Positions 59,701 to 64,000 of a stretch of 64,000 bases of DNA are shown here, piece by piece (within the stretch, counting starts at the first letter, position 1; each line of letters opens with the position of its first letter). Source of the DNA: JAVKDP01 sp040222185 (GTDB lineage: Bacteria; Bacteroidota; Rhodothermia; Balneolales; Balneolaceae). The notes beneath the pieces were generated by a model that saw only the letters and a list, made by a program, of their open reading frames with translations, did no database searches and was not told where the DNA came from. Location: assembly GCA_040222185.1 (NCBI GenBank), contig JAVKDP010000088.1:1-64000 (forward strand), written 5' to 3'. A program made the position numbers and the translations under genes.

Positions 59701-60555
59701 CTACACTCTTACCAGGTTTCCTAGTTCCATTTCAAGGCCAGAAGTACTTTTTAGTCCCAGTGTTGTACTTTCAAAGCTTTCAGGGAAGTCTTTAATTCCA
59801 GAAAGCAACTTATTCAGGCTACGTAGTGGTAACTGAGGAGAATAGGTATTCAGGACAAAAAAGCGGTGATCTTGTTCAAGAATCTTAAAGGCGTTTTCGA
59901 TAAGTGGGCCTAAATCTCTATTTAGTTTCCAGTTTTTTCCTTTGGAACCTAATCCAAAAATGGGAGGGTCCATTATAATTCCATGATAGAAATCTCCCCG
60001 ACGCACTGCTTTTTCTACAAATTTTTTAGCGTCCTCAACAATCCAGCGGATGGAATCTATATTATTCAATTCAGCATTTTCTCTGGCCCAGTTTACTACA
60101 CTTTTTGAAGAGTCGACATGGGTAACTACTGCTCCTGAAAGGTTGGCCGCCAATGAAGCTCCTCCGGTGTAAGCAAACAAGTTTAAAACTCTTGGTGTGA
60201 CTCCTGCCTGTATAATTTCTGCACACCTGTCTTTGATAAACTCCCAGTTATCTGCTTGTTCAGGGAAAACGCCCAAATGTTTAAATGCTCCCTGGCTCAG
60301 CTTAAATTTAATCGGCTGATCACCAAGCGGATATTCAATCTCGAAATCATCTATCGGTCTATCCCAACTCCCTTTTTGCCCCTTTTCTTCTTTAAAATGG
60401 ATGTGCGCTTTTTGCCATTCTTTTTTTGACAACACTGGTTGGGTTCTAGCAGAGGGTTGAGGACGGTTCGTAACTAATGTTCCAAAGCGCTCTAGCTTTC
60501 TACCGTTTCCAAAATCGAGAAGCTCATAATCAGTCCAGTTTTTTGGGTATTCCAT
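59701..60555 (-). CDS. Class I SAM-dependent rRNA methyltransferase (RlmI/RlmK-like)
   Basis: 284 residues. The SAM-binding motif VLNLFAYTGGASLAA (about 129-143), THVDSSKSVVNWARENAELN, EDAKKFV and the DPPIFG catalytic motif (about 204-209) are typical of the COG1092 group that methylates 23S rRNA cytosines or guanines. It is shorter than RlmI and lacks the N-terminal PUA domain. It ends 4 bp after the terminator and lies 13 bp downstream of 60569-61021. Confidence 0.88.
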   Translation of the reverse strand: MEYPKNWTDYELLDFGNGRKLERFGTLVTNRPQPSARTQPVLSKKEWQKAHIHFKEEKGQKGSWDRPIDDFEIEYPLGDQPIKFKLSQGAFKHLGVFPEQADNWEFIKDRCAEIIQAGVTPRVLNLFAYTGGASLAANLSGAVVTHVDSSKSVVNWARENAELNNIDSIRWIVEDAKKFVEKAVRRGDFYHGIIMDPPIFGLGSKGKNWKLNRDLGPLIENAFKILEQDHRFFVLNTYSPQLPLRSLNKLLSGIKDFPESFESTTLGLKSTSGLEMELGNLVRV

Positions 60556-60568
60556 TTCTAAGTATAGG

Positions 60569-61021
60569 CTAATTCTTTAACTCTCGTAACGCCCGGGCAG
60601 CACCGGCATCTAATTGCCAGTCATAATCGGAAATTTCTTCAATATCATTTCCAAGTATTCTCCTGATTTTTGGTACAACCTCACCAAGGGTTTTATAAAT
60701 AGAAAGTGTTAATGGAATGGAGATATCTAATCCATAAGCAGTTGACCAGGTTGTGATGTTGTCATGATCTTCGTATTCATAACAAGAGTGTAGTATAAGC
60801 TGGAGAAGAATAACCGGGTTAGGATTCCTGGCGTCATCATATTCATCATCAACCGGGATTGTGCAGGTATATGTCGGGCTTTTAAATTCAATTTCCCGAA
60901 AAGACACCGTCTTCAGCTCAGTGGTTTCTGGAAGAATAGCTAATACAATGTCATTACTTTCGATAAGCTTAAAAAGCGAATCAATGACCCCATACTTTTC
61001 CCGGATTTCCTTCTCTGTCAT
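60569..61021 (-). CDS. Small acidic cytosolic protein, unknown
   Basis: 150 residues without signal or TM. ILLQLILHSCYEYEDHDNIT and WSTAYGLDISIP in the middle, acidic overall. I do not recognise a family. The start overlaps the stop of the upstream serine hydrolase by 1 nt (TAATG) and the rRNA methyltransferase follows after 13 bp. Confidence 0.6.
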   Translation of the reverse strand: MTEKEIREKYGVIDSLFKLIESNDIVLAILPETTELKTVSFREIEFKSPTYTCTIPVDDEYDDARNPNPVILLQLILHSCYEYEDHDNITTWSTAYGLDISIPLTLSIYKTLGEVVPKIRRILGNDIEEISDYDWQLDAGAARALRELKN

Positions 61022-62088
61022 TATTCCTCAAGGAAAAGATCTGCAATCTTAAAGTGGAGGCTGTCAAAACCCACATTAGATCTGTTGATAGTGTAAGCGA
61101 TTATAATCCGGTGCTGTTTATTCATCAAGAACATAGTGCTTCCGCCGACAGAGCCTCCTGAATGGCCAACCCAATATCGATTATTGTTAACCCACGATCG
61201 CCAGCCCATACCGTAATTGGTTGAATTCCCATTAGTAGTTTCCTGCGGGAACATGAGTTGTTCCTGGGTTTCTTCGTTAAGGAAATCGTAGTCAAGAAGC
61301 TCTTTCCCAAAACGTATCAGATCTTCCGTTGTACCAACAAAACCTCCACCGGCCCATTTATAACTATTATCAACAAAATCGGCTTCCATATTTCCTATCC
61401 CACCAACTACGTAGAATTTGGTAAGATTGGGAATGTCCTGATTACTCCATTCTGGTACTGTATTGTTCATTCCGAAAGGCTTGAACACATGCTGCTCCAT
61501 AAATGGTAAAAACTCTTCTCCAGAAGCTCCTTCAATTACTGCGCTTATCAAGTTCCAGCCATAGCTTGAGTATCTATAGTCGGTACCGGGTTCAAACAAG
61601 AGAGGGTCACCTTTAAAAATTTCAAGGCCAGAGCTTACTGTTGGATAAAGCTTTCTGCTCATGAATTCACCACCGTTATAATGGCGGATTCCTGCAATGT
61701 GTCCAGCTACTTGTTTTACAGTGATGGGGTATTTCTTTTCGGGGAAATCGGGTACATAAGTTTGTACAATTTGATCCGGATCCAATACCCCTTCTTGCAT
61801 CAAGACGCCCATTCCTGCAGAAGTCAGCGTTTTTGAAACGCTTCCAATTCGGAATTTGGTTAGTGATGGGTTTACAGGAACCTGGTTCTCAATATCTGCA
61901 AAACCATATCCCTCTGACCAAATCATATTTTCGCCAACAAAAACCGAAATACTCATTCCGGGCAGAGAGGTACTCCTGACAAATGACTGAACTACTGAAT
62001 CAGCTTTCTCTATGGCTCGGGAATATTCCTGGGAGAAAAGCTGTAGCGGAAGAATTAAAAGGGTGGACAAGAGAAGAGATTTCTTCAT
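61021..62088 (-). CDS. Secreted serine hydrolase, beta-lactamase family
   Basis: 355 residues: signal peptide to about residue 20, then SVSK (Ser83-Lys86), YSSYGWNLI as the Tyr motif, and HSGGS as the third motif. The domain is compact, with no C-terminal additions, unlike the two other members in this window. It likely acts on peptides or esters in the periplasm. First gene of a coupled pair with 60569-61021. Confidence 0.88.
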   Translation of the reverse strand: MKKSLLLSTLLILPLQLFSQEYSRAIEKADSVVQSFVRSTSLPGMSISVFVGENMIWSEGYGFADIENQVPVNPSLTKFRIGSVSKTLTSAGMGVLMQEGVLDPDQIVQTYVPDFPEKKYPITVKQVAGHIAGIRHYNGGEFMSRKLYPTVSSGLEIFKGDPLLFEPGTDYRYSSYGWNLISAVIEGASGEEFLPFMEQHVFKPFGMNNTVPEWSNQDIPNLTKFYVVGGIGNMEADFVDNSYKWAGGGFVGTTEDLIRFGKELLDYDFLNEETQEQLMFPQETTNGNSTNYGMGWRSWVNNNRYWVGHSGGSVGGSTMFLMNKQHRIIIAYTINRSNVGFDSLHFKIADLFLEE

Positions 62089-62122
62089 ATAAGGTGTAAT
62101 AAATTAGTCATTAGTTCTAATT

Positions 62123-63415
62123 CTACCGGGACTTTTCAAAATAATCGATAACCAGGTTACTCATGGTACGAACCCCAAGTTTCAGCCCGTCTTCGGAAAC
62201 AAAGAAATCAGGAGTGTGATGACCAGCGGGTTCTCTACCTTCCGGAAGGCCACCAATAAAGAAATATAAACCAGGTATTTCTTCCTGGAAAAAAGAGAAG
62301 TCTTCAGCGCCAGTAATCGCAGGGATAAGTACGACATTTTCAGATCCAGCCGATTCTTGTAAAGTAGGAAGCATTTTCGCAGTTAATTCAGGATCGTTAT
62401 AGGTAATAGGATATCCTTCGTTAATAGTAAGAATGGCCTCAGCACCATTACTCTCAGCAGTATTTGTGACAATGGTTTCTAGTCTTGCAAATAAAGTCTC
62501 GCGCATGTCTGCGTCTAAAGTGCGAATGGTTCCTTCCATATACACTTCTTCGGGAATGATATTGCTTCGCACACCACCTCTGATAATACCAACCGTTACT
62601 ACGGCAGCTTGAGTTGTGAGTGGAAGATTTCGGCTAACAATAGTTTGAATATTGTTGATGATTTGAGCTGAGGTAACTATAGGGTCAACGCCATTCCATG
62701 GAGCAGAACCGTGTGCCTGTTTTCCTTTTACCCTAATATTGTAGCTGTTAACAGCTGCCATAATTCCTTCTGATCGATACTCGATTACTCCAACTGGTGT
62801 GTCATCAGAAATATGTAAACCAAATATAACGTCGACATCAGGGTTTTTGAGAACGCCTTCTTCAACCATCATTTTAGCTCCACCGCCCTCACCGATTGGG
62901 GCTCCTTCTTCAGCTGGTTGGAAAATAAACTTCACTGTTCCCGAAAGTTCGTCCTTGATACCAGTTAGGATTTCTGCGACACCCATGAGCATGGCAATAT
63001 GTGTATCATGACCACAGGCGTGCATTACTCCAACCTCATTTCCCTGGTATTCGCCAAGCACGGTAGATTTAAAAGGCACATCTGTTCGCTCAACAACAGG
63101 TAAGGCATCCATATCAGCACGTAGAGCTACTACTGGCCCGGGTTTTCCGCCTTCCAAAATGGCTACTACACCTGTGTATGCTACACCAGTTTGTACTTCC
63201 AAACCTAAAGATTGTAAATGTTCAGCTACTTTTTTTGCTGTATTAAATTCACGGTTAGACAGCTCAGGGTTTTCATGGAAATACCTGCGCCATTCGATGA
63301 CCTGGTTTTCAATCTCATCAGCTTTTTGGTCAATGATGGTTTTTAAGTTAGAAGACTGTGCAAAAGCAGAAGCAGAAATGGCAAAAAGTGTACAGAGCAG
63401 GATAAGCTTTTTCAT
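62123..63415 (-). CDS. Secreted M20-family amidohydrolase
   Basis: 430 residues with a signal peptide (cleavage after Ala19). ALRADMDALPV and VGVMHACGHDTHIAMLMG give the first metal sites, QPAEEGAPIGEGGG the catalytic Glu pair, and HGSAPWNGVDP and GAEDFSFF the later ones. This is the ama/hipO type (amidohydrolase/carboxypeptidase) that splits N-acyl amino acids or hippurate-like amides. Export to the periplasm is notable, since family members are often cytosolic. Confidence 0.92.
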   Translation of the reverse strand: MKKLILLCTLFAISASAFAQSSNLKTIIDQKADEIENQVIEWRRYFHENPELSNREFNTAKKVAEHLQSLGLEVQTGVAYTGVVAILEGGKPGPVVALRADMDALPVVERTDVPFKSTVLGEYQGNEVGVMHACGHDTHIAMLMGVAEILTGIKDELSGTVKFIFQPAEEGAPIGEGGGAKMMVEEGVLKNPDVDVIFGLHISDDTPVGVIEYRSEGIMAAVNSYNIRVKGKQAHGSAPWNGVDPIVTSAQIINNIQTIVSRNLPLTTQAAVVTVGIIRGGVRSNIIPEEVYMEGTIRTLDADMRETLFARLETIVTNTAESNGAEAILTINEGYPITYNDPELTAKMLPTLQESAGSENVVLIPAITGAEDFSFFQEEIPGLYFFIGGLPEGREPAGHHTPDFFVSEDGLKLGVRTMSNLVIDYFEKSR

Positions 63416-63480
63416 AGAGGGGTAATTAGTGTGTTAATCTCTAAGAGATAAAGAAAATCACAGAAATAAGAAACCCAATA

Positions 63481-64000
63481 CTAGTCCGCTTTTCTGGTCA
63501 TTGAACCTGAGAGATATTTTTGAGTCCACATCCCATCTTCAAATACCCCGACTGAATAGGTGTATTCATTCTCGGAAACGAACTCCCAACCATCGGTAAG
63601 GGTCATTACCCCATTACCCGTTTCATAAGAATACTGGTAGTAGTGGTTGTTACCATCAATAAGAATAGTCCCTTCAGTTATGGTTCCGAATATATCAAAT
63701 TCCCAAAATTTTAGTGTGGAATCTGTGCTGTTCCAAACACGCACACCTTCACTTCTAAGGCCTTGTTCATATCCTGTCTTACTAATGTTTCCGGTAGTTT
63801 TTGAAGAAATCATGTTTTCGGATAAAGACCATGAATAGGTAATTTTCTGCTTAAACTTTGTTCCATCACCCCACTGTGTATCAATTTCCCAGCTTCCTCC
63901 AATAAGGTTTTCTAATGGAGAAAGCTTTAAGCCTAAATCCTGGGCATTTGCCAAGGTCGAAAGAGTAAGAACTAGCAGTACTATCGCTAGCTGTTTAACA
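63481..64000 (-). CDS. Secreted DUF1579-like protein, 5' end outside window
   Basis: The frame runs from the stop at 63481 to the window edge. The last readable residues at the right edge (VKQLAIVLLVLTLSTLANAQ) are a signal peptide core with a cleavage site after Ala, so the true start lies just beyond 64000 and the TTG at 63954 is only internal. The mature part begins DLGLKLSPLENLIGGSWEID and has the DUF1579 style (WEIDTQWGDGTKFKQKITYS, SEGVRVWNSTDSTLKFWEFD). Function unknown. Confidence 0.7.
   Translation of the reverse strand, partial: VKQLAIVLLVLTLSTLANAQDLGLKLSPLENLIGGSWEIDTQWGDGTKFKQKITYSWSLSENMISSKTTGNISKTGYEQGLRSEGVRVWNSTDSTLKFWEFDIFGTITEGTILIDGNNHYYQYSYETGNGVMTLTDGWEFVSENEYTYSVGVFEDGMWTQKYLSGSMTRKAD

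Noticed and set aside
63954..63954. TTG at 63954 as start of the DUF1579-like protein
   Set aside because: The frame continues upstream as a signal peptide to the window edge; the true start is outside.
1..64000. CRISPR arrays, tRNA or rRNA genes, insertion sequences, prophage
   Set aside because: No regular spacer-repeat pattern, clover-leaf sequence, transposase or phage structural gene was seen in the window.

Overview
The window comes from an AT-rich (about 40% GC by eye) Gram-negative member of the Bacteroidota/Balneolota group, most likely a marine Balneolaceae relative. The support is indirect. There is a type IX secretion-style C-terminal sorting domain (NYPNPFNPSTNIEFSLP) on a secreted beta-1,3-glucanase. 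There are TonB receptors with carboxypeptidase-like plug extensions, many lipoproteins, LytS/LytTR signalling, ECF sigma control and tandem 'prefix-domain' ABC permeases under a PadR regulator. No rRNA, tRNA, transposase or CRISPR array was seen. The species assignment is inference.

Layout. 1-4026 (minus): a lone nucleotide-cyclase-like protein cut by the window edge, behind an overlapping acuI-type reductase / aldehyde dehydrogenase / SDR operon. 4126-11297: secreted M28 peptidase, a cytosolic multi-PAS histidine kinase with a single-domain response regulator, a DUF2911 lipoprotein, a UvrC N-lobe-like GIY-YIG nuclease and a DUF2147 protein. 11332-20846: an RND efflux operon whose first gene fuses an ABC-type solute-binding domain to a TolC channel, divergent from a LytS/LytTR two-component system; inverted repeats sit in the shared control region. 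20856-21122: two tiny same-frame ORFs separated by one TGA, probably a decaying gene. 21144-25178: large modular GH81 laminarinase. 25298-30824: paired paralogous lipoproteins, HAD phosphatase, membrane protein, MFS transporter, GH13 amylase.

31111-41943 (minus): a PadR regulator followed by four tandem paralogous ~875-aa ABC permeases with no ATPase gene. A 20-bp element occurs as an inverted pair upstream of PadR and again, identically, upstream of the neighbouring serine hydrolase (42492-44177). 44580-46726: small membrane operon with an HExxH protein and a relic duplicate of its 3' end. 46756-53852: housekeeping and accessory enzymes, a GlxA-type AraC regulator divergent from a quinol monooxygenase across a long palindrome, a TonB-CTD-like protein, GNATs, a serine hydrolase/AraC pair and an HTH-membrane protein. 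54103-59654: secreted and membrane proteins, a TonB receptor divergent from an ECF sigma / membrane-anchored partner pair. 59701-64000 (minus): rRNA methyltransferase, a small unknown, serine hydrolase, M20 amidohydrolase and a secreted DUF1579-like protein cut by the right edge.

Scattered between genes are at least seven copies of a REP-like palindrome related to TCATCCTGAA...TTCAGGATGA. The most unusual items are the solute-binding/TolC fusion, the four-permease array with a near-identical tract between neighbours, the shared 20-bp element, the interrupted small ORF and the edge nucleotide-cyclase-like gene.
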